NCBI RefSeq assembly: GCF_004125825.1
Contig: NZ_QQWI01000006.1
Location: 1-64,000 of the forward strand
DNA: 64,000 nucleotides
Direction of reading: 5' to 3'
Origin: Fusibacter sp. A1
GTDB taxonomy: Bacteria; Bacillota; Clostridia; Peptostreptococcales; Acidaminobacteraceae
Below the pieces are notes generated by a model. That model saw only the letters and a program-made list of their open reading frames with translations. It was not told where the DNA came from and did not search any database. Both the position numbers and the translations under genes were made by a program. The number at the start of each line of letters is the position of its first letter. Position 1 is the stretch's first letter. This document shows positions 34,211 through 43,147 of the stretch, piece by piece.

Positions 34211-35011
34211 CTACGTTTCCTTTTCGCCTAAGATCAACCGCACAGCCATGTTTGCCTGATGAGCGCTTGCTACCATGACTCTTGGCGCCATAAGTCCCAT
34301 GTGTTCCTTAGCTCCTGTGACAAGATCACCTACAAGGTATAACCTGTCGAACCTACGCGTCGTTTCAATCGTGTTGCTTGAAAGTGTACCTGCCATGCCA
34401 GACCCCGCTACAATCGGCATCTTACAGTGCGTAAGCAGCTCTGATACCAGCATTGCCTTGCTCTTTGGGTCATCGAAGGCTTCGATGACCACATCGCATC
34501 CTTCGAATAGCGACACGGCGTTTTTCTCATCCACTTTCACATGATGGCACTCAACGACGATATATGGATTCACTTTCGAAACCAGCTCTTTCATCGCATC
34601 CACCTTTAGAAGACCCAGATGTTCGATAAAGTAGGCCTGCCTGTTAAGATTGGATGGTTCCACCACATCGAAATCGACGATGACAAGCCTTCCGACTCCC
34701 ATTCTTGCCAGTGCCAGCACAGCGTTTGATCCCAGCCCACCGACACCTGCGATACCAACAGTAGAAGCCTTCATCTGTTCATGAACCTTTGGTGTATGCC
34801 TGCTTGCCATCAAATGTTCAAGCGTCTCACTAGATGGCTTGCGCCCGCGCTTGATCAGGACCACTTCGTCCCCGTCCTGCAAGAGGTAGTCGTCGCATGC
34901 GCTGAATCCATTGACGTACCTGATATCGGCATCCTCATCATGAAGAAGCCTGAATGACTTCAAATCAATCGATGACGACTCGATAATACAACCATTGTAT
35001 TTAATCCTCAT
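34211..35011 (-). CDS. thiF: ThiS adenylyltransferase ThiF with N-terminal ThiS-like domain
   Basis: A 266-residue E1-like enzyme. The ATP-binding [20 protein letters not shown] and [16 protein letters not shown] are the family signatures. The first 60 residues end [11 protein letters not shown] and look like a degenerate ubiquitin/ThiS fold without a GG tail, as in the ThiF family-2 of clostridia. It activates the C-terminus of ThiS by adenylation. The start overlaps the thiS stop. Confidence 0.9.
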   Translation of the reverse strand: MRIKYNGCIIESSSIDLKSFRLLHDEDADIRYVNGFSACDDYLLQDGDEVVLIKRGRKPSSETLEHLMASRHTPKVHEQMKASTVGIAGVGGLGSNAVLALARMGVGRLVIVDFDVVEPSNLNRQAYFIEHLGLLKVDAMKELVSKVNPYIVVECHHVKVDEKNAVSLFEGCDVVIEAFDDPKSKAMLVSELLTHCKMPIVAGSGMAGTLSSNTIETTRRFDRLYLVGDLVTGAKEHMGLMAPRVMVASAHQANMAVRLILGEKET

Positions 35012-35205
35012 CAGCCACCTCCTACAAACTGAACTACCTCGAGATTATCACCTGGTTTCAACCGGATGCTATCATAGTCCGCCTTTTCTACAATCACCTT
35101 ATTCAACTCGACCACAACAAGAACAGGATTCAAGTGAAGATCTAGGAGCATTTGAGAAATCGTTTTGTGATCAAGTTCCATTTCCTTACCATTTACCACA
35201 ACCAT
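35011..35205 (-). CDS. thiS: Sulfur carrier protein ThiS
   Basis: A 64-residue ubiquitin-fold protein ending VVQFVGGG, with the terminal di-glycine that is thiocarboxylated. VVVNGKEMELDH at the start and VVVELNKVIVEKADYD in the middle are typical. It is the first gene after the TPP riboswitch and delivers sulfur to ThiG. Confidence 0.93.
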   Translation of the reverse strand: MVVVNGKEMELDHKTISQMLLDLHLNPVLVVVELNKVIVEKADYDSIRLKPGDNLEVVQFVGGG

Positions 35206-35250
35206 ACGTTCACCTCCATCATGTAAAACACATTCTGTATACTATATAGA

Positions 35251-35287
35251 CAAAAATAAAAGGACTTATTCACGTAGAATAAGTCCT
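35251..35287 (-). terminator. Terminator of the TPP riboswitch
   Basis: GGACTTATTC (35262-35271) and GAATAAGTCC (35277-35286) form a 10-bp stem. On the minus strand it is followed by TTTTATTTTTG, between the aptamer and thiS, as expected for ligand-induced termination. Confidence 0.88.
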
Positions 35288-35303
35288 CTTGCACTCGCAA
35301 TTA

Positions 35304-35384
35304 GTATACTCCCTACGCTGGTCTTAACCAAACAGGTTCTTAGGGTTAGCATACGCCTCTCAGCCTTTCGGCACCCCTGATACA
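35304..35384 (-). promoter_or_regulatory. TPP riboswitch (THI element)
   Basis: The minus strand contains the conserved blocks CAGGGGTGCC, GGCTGAGAGG, ACCCTAAGAACCTG and GACCAGCGTAGGGA in order, closed by a short P1 stem (GTATC/GTATAC region). It precedes thiS and should shut the operon down when thiamine diphosphate is plentiful. Confidence 0.97.
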
Positions 35385-35703
35385 AAATAACTATTTAATT
35401 CCCTTTGAGTGTATCAAAGTGTTTCTGAAAAAACAACCGCTAAATTTGTGACACTTTATCTATATGTCATATTTTGACATGAGAAGGTAAAAAAAAGGAG
35501 ACCAATCGGTCTCAAAACAAAATGAAGGGGATTTATTAATTAATAGGGGTTTTAGCTCATATAAACTTTACCAAGAAGTTGCTCCGGATGCAATAACGAC
35601 TTCGTCACATTCAGATTAACAATTCTTAAAAAATCAAGCTTTGTTACAACTCTGTTACTTTTATACCCTCACTTTTTTTGAATAATCAGAATTATGGCTG
35701 ATC
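35385..35703. other. Intergenic region between thiamine operon and SprA-type gene
   Basis: It must hold the promoter of the thiamine operon near the aptamer and the 3' end of the SprA-type transcript. GAGACC/GGTCTC (35498-35513) with T8 on the minus strand is a terminator about 190 bp after the SprA-type stop. TATGTCA/TGACATG near 35465 is a further inverted repeat. No ORF is supported. Confidence 0.5.
35491..35513 (-). terminator. Terminator downstream of the SprA-type gene
   Basis: GAGACC-AATC-GGTCTC followed on the minus strand by CCTTTTTTTTA. The long untranslated tail before it is notable. Confidence 0.8.
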
Positions 35704-36231
35704 TTACAACAATAAATCAACCGTATTGTCCTTCTTGTCCTCTTTTTGCGCTTCATATCTTTTTGATGCAAGCAACATCCTTGCCTGAGAAGCCATCTGT
35801 TGTGCGCGCGAAGCAACACTGATATCCTGTGAGGACGGTTTCACAGGTGCCATCGCAGCTTTAATGACCTGCTGGGCGATTTGTATCATTTCCTCAGGAT
35901 CATCAGAACCTGGAATGGACAGACTAACTTCACCGCCGCTTATATAGCGTTTCCCATCGGGACCAATCGTATAGGTATAGGAGGCGCTGCCTGCGATGTC
36001 TCCGCCTGCGGATTGATGGGCGCGCTCATGCGCTATCACTTCCCGCTCCCTGTTTACAAGCTCCCTGATCACAGACCTGTTCTTTGAATCATCTGTCGTA
36101 GTCTGACTCTCCACGCCAGAAGCGTTCTTCACGTCCTTTTCAATCGGTCTATCTGCTTGTACTCTTTGATCGCGATCCGAAGGATTATTAGGATAAGCAT
36201 TTACGTTTTTTTTGTAAGTATCGATACGCAT
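35704..36231 (-). CDS. SprA-related putative metalloprotease
   Basis: The ATG at 36231 is six bases after TAGGTG; a GTG nine bases earlier is the alternative. The 175-residue protein has a polar, low-complexity first third and a conserved core VIAHERAHQSAGGDIAG followed by YTYTIGPDGKRYISGGEVS. This is the SprA-related family, in which HExxH-like HERAH suggests a zinc site. SprA proteins are linked to cell-surface and motility functions in some bacteria. No signal peptide is evident. It is monocistronic. Confidence 0.75.
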   Translation of the reverse strand: MRIDTYKKNVNAYPNNPSDRDQRVQADRPIEKDVKNASGVESQTTTDDSKNRSVIRELVNREREVIAHERAHQSAGGDIAGSASYTYTIGPDGKRYISGGEVSLSIPGSDDPEEMIQIAQQVIKAAMAPVKPSSQDISVASRAQQMASQARMLLASKRYEAQKEDKKDNTVDLLL

Positions 36232-36330
36232 GTTGAACACCTACCTTACTTTATTGATACCCATTATCGATGATTTCAAGCCTCAGCAGTATCTTTTCCA
36301 TGTCACTTCGACCAAATTTCCTACAAAAAA

Positions 36331-36350
36331 AACACCACGCAAGTGGTGTT
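36331..36350 (-). terminator. Terminator of the UspA gene
   Basis: AACACCAC-GCAA-GTGGTGTT followed on the minus strand by eight T. Confidence 0.9.
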
Positions 36351-36368
36351 CAGTCAATTAATTTGTCA

Positions 36369-36779
36369 TCAGCTGGCTTGGTCGCCTTCGTCAGAAATTT
36401 TGACGATTTCAAACTTCACATTCTTCTTTGTGATGTTTTGTAATCGGTGTATCATATTTTGCTGTTTGGTGACTTCGAGCGATTCTCCCATCACGATATA
36501 ATCGACATTCAGCTTTTGTGCGAAGTCAGCCAGAGACGCATCGATATCTTTTGATTTTAAGACATTGACACTGGCGTTGTAGTCTTTAGATATGTCAAAC
36601 AGATATTCCAGCGCATCCGATTCTTTCATTTTTCCAAAATATCTCCAGTTTTCCTTAACCACGTGTACCATATATATTTCATCATGATCGTGTCTGGCTA
36701 ATTCAGCAGCGTGAGCCAGCAGCCTTTCACAAGATTTTTGCTGGGTGACACAAACCATCACTTTTGTTTTGCTTCTCAT
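36369..36779 (-). CDS. Universal stress protein (UspA) domain protein
   Basis: A 136-residue single Usp domain. KVMVCVTQQKSCERLLAHA at the start and DYIVMGES near the end match the variant found in the cytoplasmic part of KdpD, where the ATP-binding GxxGxxS loop is not fully conserved. It probably binds a nucleotide weakly or acts as a partner protein. It is monocistronic. A 199-bp gap without a gene separates it from the next gene, on the other strand. Confidence 0.75.
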   Translation of the reverse strand: MRSKTKVMVCVTQQKSCERLLAHAAELARHDHDEIYMVHVVKENWRYFGKMKESDALEYLFDISKDYNASVNVLKSKDIDASLADFAQKLNVDYIVMGESLEVTKQQNMIHRLQNITKKNVKFEIVKISDEGDQAS

Positions 36780-36978
36780 AAATACCTCCCTGATTCCTCA
36801 TGATAATCATACTTGCAAAATATGAACATATTATGACGAGCAACTAAACTCCTTCACGATTGTGAAAACGTTTCCCAAACAATTATACCCCATACGATAG
36901 TCAAATAACAGACGGATATCTTTCTATTTTTGTGTTTTTCATATATAATCAATCAGTAGCGTACAAAGGGAGGTTAAC

Positions 36979-37224
36979 ATGACAACATACCACAAAATAT
37001 TTTCTTTGAAAGATTCCTATTTTCTAAAAGAATACGAAACAATCAAACATCATAAGAATAAAATCAGATATTTAAGGGAAGAAACCGTTGCTTCGGCATT
37101 TAAAGCCGGAGACGTTCAAATTATCGTTCACTTCGAAGAATCAGGACGCGTTATTGAAATTGATGACTTTTCTGATCGTGAAGTGATCAAGAAGTATCTT
37201 GGTCCCAAATTTCTTACTTTCTGA
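36979..37224 (+). CDS. Hypothetical protein, 81 residues
   Basis: GGGAGG precedes the ATG by seven bases, and a terminator follows, so the small gene is probably real. The product is soluble and charged, with KAGDVQIIVHFEESGRVIEI as a possible beta-hairpin region. It has no cysteine or membrane segment. I do not recognise a family. It is the only plus-strand gene between 16700 and the window end. Confidence 0.65.
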   Translation: MTTYHKIFSLKDSYFLKEYETIKHHKNKIRYLREETVASAFKAGDVQIIVHFEESGRVIEIDDFSDREVIKKYLGPKFLTF

Positions 37225-37240
37225 TAGGCAAAAAATCTAA

Positions 37241-37265
37241 AAAGCCGAGCGTAAGCTCGGCTTTT
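37241..37265. terminator. Bidirectional terminator between convergent genes
   Basis: AAAGCCGAGC-GTAA-GCTCGGCTTTT, with A and T tracts, between the 81-residue gene and the P-loop gene. Confidence 0.92.
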
Positions 37266-37283
37266 AATTTTAATCAACACAAC

Positions 37284-37688
37284 TTATATCAGGTAACCGT
37301 CTAGTTCAGACGGAAGCTCGTCGCAACTAATTGTAGCAATAAAACTAATGTCATAACGCTTACTGATTTCTTCCAGTTTCGAAACGAACTCAGGCGTTTG
37401 AGTCACCTTGCAGTCCATTACTTTGCAAAGACCATCAATGAAAATATGTTCGATATCATAATCGTTCGATATCACACCGCATACAAAACCTAAGAACTCA
37501 CTGATTGATGTAACCGGATAATCAGCCATACTGATAAATCTCAAATCATGCTTTAGATCATACATATGTCTCTTGTCATCATCGATGAATACGACATGTC
37601 CTGCCGATTTTTCCATCGCCTCGTTAGCTAATTGAATAATTCTTTTAGTTTTACCTGAACCCATTTTTCCTGAAATTAATTTGACCAT
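37284..37688 (-). CDS. P-loop NTP-binding protein
   Basis: The ATG at 37688 lies nine bases after AAGGAG; longer frames add unlikely residues. The 134-residue protein starts MVKLISGKMGSGKT, a Walker A motif, and has HVVFIDDDKRH and HIFIDGL as possible Walker B strands, then SFIATISCDELP. The layout resembles thymidine-kinase-like or PilT-like small ATPases, but the zinc site and lasso of thymidine kinase are absent. The role is unknown. Confidence 0.65.
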   Translation of the reverse strand: MVKLISGKMGSGKTKRIIQLANEAMEKSAGHVVFIDDDKRHMYDLKHDLRFISMADYPVTSISEFLGFVCGVISNDYDIEHIFIDGLCKVMDCKVTQTPEFVSKLEEISKRYDISFIATISCDELPSELDGYLI

Positions 37689-37818
37689 GTTAACCATCTC
37701 CTTAATCATACCCATTTCGGGCGATGTCGTGTTGTAATAACCTGATACAAATATATTTCGACGTTCCTTCGCCAATCCCTTTAAATTTTCTGAATTTTTT
37801 ATTTTTTTGTTTTTTTAG

Positions 37819-38850
37819 CTAGTTCTGCTCAAAAGATCTTCTCAACTGACCGCAAGCTGCGTCAATATCATCGCCTAACTCTCTTCTTACGGTTACATTG
37901 AGTTTTCCGCTTTCCAGCATCTTTTTGAACTGAAGGACATCTTTTTTAAGGGTCGGTTCGTAATCGCGCTCTTCGATCGGATTGATAGGAATAAGATTGA
38001 CATGAATCAACTTGCCTTTCAAAAGCTTTACAAGCGCGCCCGCATGCTCTCTTGTGTCATTGACTCCTTTAATGAGCGCATATTCGACAGTCACCCTACG
38101 CCCGGTCAAGGCGATATAGCGGTCAACAGAAGCCATCAGGACCTCAATCGGGTATTTCTTATTCACGGGTACTACTAGGCTTCTCTCATCGTTAAACGGC
38201 TGATGAAGCGAGATGGCAAGTGTGATCTGAAGCTTCTCGTCTGCAAGCTGATCGATACGGTTGACAAGTCCACACGTCGAAACGGTAATATGTCGCTGTC
38301 CGATTCCTAGATGTTCCTGATTGCTTACCGTTTTGATAAACTCAACCACCGCTTCAAAGTTGTCCAAAGGTTCGCCACTACCCATCAGAACCACATGAGA
38401 CACCCTTACATTCGCATCCGCAGCCACGATTGAGATTTGCTCCCACAGCTCGTAACTTTCCAGGTTCCTTGCAAGTCCGTCGATTGTCGAAGCACAGAAT
38501 GTGCAGCCCATTCTACATCCGACTTGCGATGAGATGCAAATGGAATTTCCATGCGCGTATTTCATCAATACCGCTTCCACCTGATGACCATCCCTTAAGG
38601 AGATCAGATATTTTTTCGTCGAACTTTCCTCACTGCCCTGCACTTTAACGATTTTCATGTCGAAAAGTTGGTATTTTGCAGAAAGCTTATCCTTAAGTTT
38701 TTTAGGAATATTATGCATTTCATCGATAGAAGCGACTCGTTTATTCATCATGAATTCCCAAATCTGCTTCGCTCTAAATTTTGGTTCCCCTAAGGATACG
38801 ACCACTTGCTCGAGTGAGGCCATATCCAAAGCATATAAACTCGGTTTCAT
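37819..38850 (-). CDS. rlmN: 23S rRNA (adenine2503-C2)-methyltransferase RlmN
   Basis: A 343-residue radical-SAM methyltransferase acting on A2503 of 23S rRNA and on some tRNAs. SSQVGCRMGCTFCAST carries the CxxxCxxC cluster. MGSGEPLDNFE and HVNLIPINPIEERDYEPT are family blocks, and CGQLRRS near the end has the second catalytic cysteine. It is the last gene of a three-gene unit with the PHP and dehydrogenase genes. Confidence 0.95.
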   Translation of the reverse strand: MKPSLYALDMASLEQVVVSLGEPKFRAKQIWEFMMNKRVASIDEMHNIPKKLKDKLSAKYQLFDMKIVKVQGSEESSTKKYLISLRDGHQVEAVLMKYAHGNSICISSQVGCRMGCTFCASTIDGLARNLESYELWEQISIVAADANVRVSHVVLMGSGEPLDNFEAVVEFIKTVSNQEHLGIGQRHITVSTCGLVNRIDQLADEKLQITLAISLHQPFNDERSLVVPVNKKYPIEVLMASVDRYIALTGRRVTVEYALIKGVNDTREHAGALVKLLKGKLIHVNLIPINPIEERDYEPTLKKDVLQFKKMLESGKLNVTVRRELGDDIDAACGQLRRSFEQN

Positions 38851-38851
38851 T

Positions 38852-39574
38852 TTACACCTCTAGTCCTTCCACACCCAACCAATTGAAAAATTGATCGCGT
38901 CTGTAGTTAATCGGATAGTCTCTTGGGATCGATGCCCTGTCAAGCAGCTGGTAACACTGAGAGAACTCTGCAAGGTCAAAGTGGATATGCGCGTCGCTGC
39001 CCAGTATGATCGGAATGTTGTTTTCATAGCATAGTTTCGCGAGCATCATGCAATGCTCCTCGCTGCCTGATCTGCTTCCTGAGACAAATGTGCTGTTGTT
39101 GATTTCAATGGCTATGTTTTTGTCCTTACACGCCCTAACGATCGCAGCATAATCAAGTGGAAACTTAGGATTTCCCAAATGACCTAAAATCCTAACCTTG
39201 CTTTTCTCTATCGCACCGCAGACCGCACTCGTATTCTGCTCGACAGTACCCGGTTTAAGTACGACATCGTGAAGTGACGCGATCGCATAGTCAAGCCTAT
39301 CTAAAAACTTCTCCTCGATATCGATATCTCCGTTGAAGTTGATGATGTTCGCTTCTACCCCTCTTAGGATAAGCACGTCATCGATATATCTTGGTATGAC
39401 GGTCTGGTTTGCGATATGAAACACATTGGGACCACCCGGCATTGCCGGTCCGTGATCGGATATGCCAAATGCGCTGATGGCATGTTCTTTTGCGTAGTTC
39501 ACATAATCCATCAATGTGGAATATGCATGCCCGCTCGAAATTGTATGTGTGTGTAAATCTACGATAAATGCCAT
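38852..39574 (-). CDS. PHP-domain phosphatase (YcdX family)
   Basis: A 240-residue TIM-like PHP hydrolase. DLHTHTISSGHAYST, GISDHGPAMPG, and ILGSDAHI give the histidine and aspartate ligands of a trinuclear metal site. VRILGHLGNPKFPLDY is also typical of YcdX. These are phosphoesterases of uncertain substrate. One base separates it from rlmN and one from the upstream dehydrogenase, so it is in the middle of an operon. Confidence 0.9.
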   Translation of the reverse strand: MAFIVDLHTHTISSGHAYSTLMDYVNYAKEHAISAFGISDHGPAMPGGPNVFHIANQTVIPRYIDDVLILRGVEANIINFNGDIDIEEKFLDRLDYAIASLHDVVLKPGTVEQNTSAVCGAIEKSKVRILGHLGNPKFPLDYAAIVRACKDKNIAIEINNSTFVSGSRSGSEEHCMMLAKLCYENNIPIILGSDAHIHFDLAEFSQCYQLLDRASIPRDYPINYRRDQFFNWLGVEGLEV

Positions 39575-39575
39575 C

Positions 39576-40517
39576 CTAATACCCTCTTTCGATATCTACT
39601 GTATTGATCAAATCACCTTGTGCGGTGAATCTTTTCAAATTTTTCATAATGACCTCAAGTCGTCTTGAATTCCTATGCTCCGATACCCACGAATTGTGTG
39701 GCGTGATCAGAACCTGATCATAGGTCCATAGGCTTGAATCCGAATTCAAAGGTTCCTCTTTTGTGACATCTAGCGCCACAAACCTGAATTTCCCTTTTAG
39801 AAGCTCCTCTTCAAGCGCTCGCTCATCGAGTACCGAACCTCTTGATATATTGATGAGTATCGCATCATCCTTCATCAGAGACAATCTATAACTATCCATA
39901 AACTGCTCTGTATGAACGGTTTGCGGTAAACAAAGCACAAGTGCGTCGGCATTTTTAATATACTCATCTACCTGATCTTTACCTATGACCTTGTCAAACC
40001 CCTCTACATAGTGTCCGCTTCTGTTCATGCCGATAGTATAGGCACCAAATCCCTTAAGGCGTTTAATCGCTTCTTGAGCGATCGATCCTGTTCCTAAGAA
40101 CAAAATTTGCTTATCTGTCAGTTCTTCAACCTGCGTATCGATCTTCCAAATTCTATTTAAGGACTGCACAATCAGAGGATATGCCCTTTTAACGCCCACA
40201 AGCAGCATCATGACGATCCACTCACCCATCGGTGGGCTATATCCGCCCCTATTGTTTGTGATGATCAGCCCTTCTCTCGAGCTTAACTTTTCAGGAACCT
40301 GATCCACTCCTACACTTGAGAGCATGATCAGCTTGAGATTCGTCAGTGTGGACAGGTTCATTCTGCCAAACGGATCATAGCAGATTAAAACCTCGGCCCT
40401 TGAAAAATCCATTTCTTCTGTAATTCCCGATTCAGGAACTATTTCGACAGAGTAGCCGAGCGACTCTATCTCATCAATCACTTCTTTACCATAATCATAA
40501 GTCATCACAACATGCAT
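39576..40517 (-). CDS. D-isomer-specific 2-hydroxyacid dehydrogenase
   Basis: A 313-residue NAD-dependent oxidoreductase. ILFLGTGSIAQEAIKRLKGF is the nucleotide-binding glycine loop, LINISRGSVLDERALEEELL carries the conserved arginine region, and DVTKEEPLNSDSSLW with ITPHNSWVS gives the catalytic glutamate and histidine. It reduces a 2-keto acid or oxidises a D-2-hydroxyacid; 3-phosphoglycerate is possible but not shown. First gene of the operon with PHP and rlmN. Confidence 0.9.
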   Translation of the reverse strand: MHVVMTYDYGKEVIDEIESLGYSVEIVPESGITEEMDFSRAEVLICYDPFGRMNLSTLTNLKLIMLSSVGVDQVPEKLSSREGLIITNNRGGYSPPMGEWIVMMLLVGVKRAYPLIVQSLNRIWKIDTQVEELTDKQILFLGTGSIAQEAIKRLKGFGAYTIGMNRSGHYVEGFDKVIGKDQVDEYIKNADALVLCLPQTVHTEQFMDSYRLSLMKDDAILINISRGSVLDERALEEELLKGKFRFVALDVTKEEPLNSDSSLWTYDQVLITPHNSWVSEHRNSRRLEVIMKNLKRFTAQGDLINTVDIERGY

Positions 40518-40540
40518 CCTGTCACCTCACCTACGAAAAA

Positions 40541-40571
40541 CGAGTCAGATACATTTTCTGCATCTGACTCG
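40541..40571 (-). terminator. Terminator of the PilZ gene
   Basis: CGAGTCAGAT (40541-40550) and ATCTGACTCG (40562-40571) form the stem, followed by TTTTTCG on the minus strand. Confidence 0.85.
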
Positions 40572-40579
40572 TACAACTT

Positions 40580-40933
40580 TTAATCTTCCAGCGGCTCTGT
40601 TAATTCAGCATATTCATCAACTGTCGATGCTAATATATCCGCTAAACCTACAAACTCACAACCGTATTGATAGACATTACCTTCCTGACCGATTCTAATG
40701 ATTTTCAAGACTGAATAAAAGAATTTCTCATCATCAAAAGTGATTTTGGAATTGAAGTAGTAATTCAGCGGCAATTCATGTGTCGAAGCGAAGCCGACAC
40801 CTGTTTTAGATACGTCTGTCACTGTAATATCTTCATTCACATTGTCAATCTTCACATAGTCTTGCTTATAGAGCGATTCGATTCTTATGGAAATATGTGT
40901 AGGATATCTGGTTGAACGTCTTCTATCTTTCAT
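40580..40933 (-). CDS. PilZ-domain protein, c-di-GMP receptor
   Basis: A 117-residue single PilZ domain. RRRSTRYP is the RxxxR motif and VTDVSKTGVGF is the D/NxSxxG motif that together bind cyclic-di-GMP. It should act as a small cytoplasmic effector. It is near the HD-GYP gene at 41011 on the same strand (77-bp gap) and may share its transcript. With the Tad pilus locus in the window, a role in adhesion or motility is plausible but unproven. Confidence 0.88.
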   Translation of the reverse strand: MKDRRRSTRYPTHISIRIESLYKQDYVKIDNVNEDITVTDVSKTGVGFASTHELPLNYYFNSKITFDDEKFFYSVLKIIRIGQEGNVYQYGCEFVGLADILASTVDEYAELTEPLED

Positions 40934-41010
40934 TATTTCACCTCATCTTCATTAAGTAATTATAGTGTATCATACAACCGTGAGAGTCACAATATATACG
41001 ACAGTCAATG

Positions 41011-42555
41011 TCAATCCGTATCGGGATACGCTTTTTTGATTTTAATAAACTCATCGATATGCTCTGTCAGGAGTTCAACGAGTTCTGGCTGAAACATTTT
41101 TCCGCTCTCACTCTGGATATAGCGTAAAACATCCTCGTCCGCCCATGCTTCCTTATAGACCCTTTTGTGACTTAGGGCGTCATATACATCCGCAATAGAG
41201 GTGATTCTAGAATATACATCGATTTCCTCACCCTTTTTACCGTTTGGATATCCGGATCCATCCCATCGTTCATGGTGTGAAAGAGCGATCGTGGCCGCAG
41301 TTTTCAGAATCGGACGTTTAGACCGCTTCAGTACGTCATATCCGATCTGAGTATGGGTTTTGATGATTTCGAATTCTTCCGGGGTCAGCTTTCCAGGTTT
41401 ATTCAGTATCTGGTCGGGAATCCCCACTTTACCGATATCATGCATCGGCGAAGCCAACCTCAAGAGGTTAGCATCCTCATCGTTATGTCCGTAAAGCTGT
41501 GCTAACTTAAACGAATACTCGGCAACCCTCACAACGTGGTTGGCTGTCTCTTTAGAACGTGTTTCAACTATCTCACCTAAAGTCACAATTACTTCTTTTT
41601 GCGTTTCCACAATCTCTGAATTAAGCAGTGTATTGTCATATGCGACTTTAGCGTTATTGGCATAAATTTTAATCAAATCTCTTTGCAAGTCCGAAAAGTC
41701 GACTTCGCTTTTAACATAAAAGTACTGGCTCATGTCTGAGAGTCCGGCAAAGTAGAATACAAACGATTGGTCGCTGAACACGATATCCTTATGATATTTC
41801 GACGACTCGATCTGATTCAATAACCCCTTAAAGGTATGCTCTGTGATAAGGATGTCCTTGCTATGTTCAAAATCACCATAAGTGTTGCCCACCGTGTATT
41901 CTCCATCGATCTCATTGACTACAAGTGCCGATATATGAGGGGTCGTACCTGTTTCGATGGCTAGAAGTTCTCGGTAGTGCTGAAGCATCAAGGCGTCATA
42001 CTGCTCGAACTCCTTAAAGTTGAAAAGCTCTCTGGACTGATTGAGAATCAGTTCAAGACCACGCCTGTTTCTATCTATCATCCGCATGTCCATGTAGGAC
42101 CTAAGGGATGCGATGACTGCAGTGTATAACTTTTGAACAGTAAGTTCCGTTTTAGATTTATAATCGTTGATATCATAGTTTCTAATCACATCGTCCTGAG
42201 GAGCTTGTCCAGGTTGTCCTGTCCTTAGGATGATCCGAACAAATGGATTTTGCAGCTCATCTCTGATGTATTTAACGACTTCAAGACCGGAATCTTCGTT
42301 TTCCATGACCACATCAAGAAGAACAATCGCAACATCTTCATGCTCCCTCATCAGTCTCTTGGTATCCTCGCCAGAATATGCGGTTAGAAGTTGAATCCCT
42401 CTGTTTTCATATTGAAATTTTCGCATTACCATTTTAGTCATGATATGAACTTCTTCTTCATCATCGGCAACAATCACTTTCCAAGGCTGCAGGTGGACAG
42501 GACTTGTTGCAGTTGGCGTCTGATCTTCATAAAATAGCAAATCGTTATCGTTCAT
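41011..42555 (-). CDS. Response regulator with HD-GYP output domain (second copy)
   Basis: The ATG at 42555 is six bases after AAGGTG, giving 514 residues. The receiver has IVADDEEE and Asp81 in IVLLDVVM. A middle region of DUF3369 type follows. The HD-GYP domain has HDIGKVGIP and HHERWDGSGYPNGKKGE. The predicted activity is phosphorylation-controlled hydrolysis of cyclic-di-GMP. It is a clear paralogue of the protein at 8324-9895, sharing RTGQPG and the NDYK/R-TELTV stretch. The PilZ gene follows it. Confidence 0.92.
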   Translation of the reverse strand: MNDNDLLFYEDQTPTATSPVHLQPWKVIVADDEEEVHIMTKMVMRKFQYENRGIQLLTAYSGEDTKRLMREHEDVAIVLLDVVMENEDSGLEVVKYIRDELQNPFVRIILRTGQPGQAPQDDVIRNYDINDYKSKTELTVQKLYTAVIASLRSYMDMRMIDRNRRGLELILNQSRELFNFKEFEQYDALMLQHYRELLAIETGTTPHISALVVNEIDGEYTVGNTYGDFEHSKDILITEHTFKGLLNQIESSKYHKDIVFSDQSFVFYFAGLSDMSQYFYVKSEVDFSDLQRDLIKIYANNAKVAYDNTLLNSEIVETQKEVIVTLGEIVETRSKETANHVVRVAEYSFKLAQLYGHNDEDANLLRLASPMHDIGKVGIPDQILNKPGKLTPEEFEIIKTHTQIGYDVLKRSKRPILKTAATIALSHHERWDGSGYPNGKKGEEIDVYSRITSIADVYDALSHKRVYKEAWADEDVLRYIQSESGKMFQPELVELLTEHIDEFIKIKKAYPDTD

Positions 42556-42724
42556 TTTCATCACCTTCTTCGCATTTGGCAAATAAACTATGTCATAAAA
42601 AATGTATTTACATACTACCGTCCCCATGTATGCATGGAATAAGCCTTACCTCATATATACCAAAAATAAATGGCTGTAACCAAACATTTGAAAATTTAAT
42701 TATGAGTTTCTTACCTGATATCTA

Positions 42725-43147
42725 TCATTTTTTGATCAGATAATCAACAGCGCTGAAATATCCATCGGTGCCCAAGCCAGCAATCACACCATCGACTCCT
42801 TTGGTTGTGATCAGCTTACTTCGAAAGGATTCACGGTTGTGTACGTTGCTGATGTGCACCTCTATTTTGGGGCACTTAAGATTGTACAGCGCATCGAGAA
42901 CCGCAACAGAGGTATGACTGTATGCAGCCGGATTGATAATCAACTTGTCAAATGCATCTGTCTGCTGCAACCAATCGATGAGTTGTCCTTCATGATTGGA
43001 TTGTAGCACTTCAATTTGAACCTCGTGCTCGATTCCATATGCTACCAAGTTCTTTTTTAGTTCTTCATAACTAAGATTACCATAAATTTGGGGCTCACGG
43101 GTGCCCAATTTGTTGAGATTAGGGCCGTTTATGATTCGAATTCTCAT
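42725..43147 (-). CDS. aroQ: 3-dehydroquinate dehydratase, type II
   Basis: A 140-residue enzyme of the shikimate pathway that converts 3-dehydroquinate to 3-dehydroshikimate. IINGPNLNKLGTREPQIYG has the catalytic Tyr and the flexible lid arginine. QSNHEGQLIDWLQ, IINPAAYSHTSVAVLDAL and VEVHISN-like EVHISNVHNRESFR complete the type II pattern. It is last in the aro operon and overlaps aroK by 29 bases. Confidence 0.95.
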   Translation of the reverse strand: MRIRIINGPNLNKLGTREPQIYGNLSYEELKKNLVAYGIEHEVQIEVLQSNHEGQLIDWLQQTDAFDKLIINPAAYSHTSVAVLDALYNLKCPKIEVHISNVHNRESFRSKLITTKGVDGVIAGLGTDGYFSAVDYLIKK

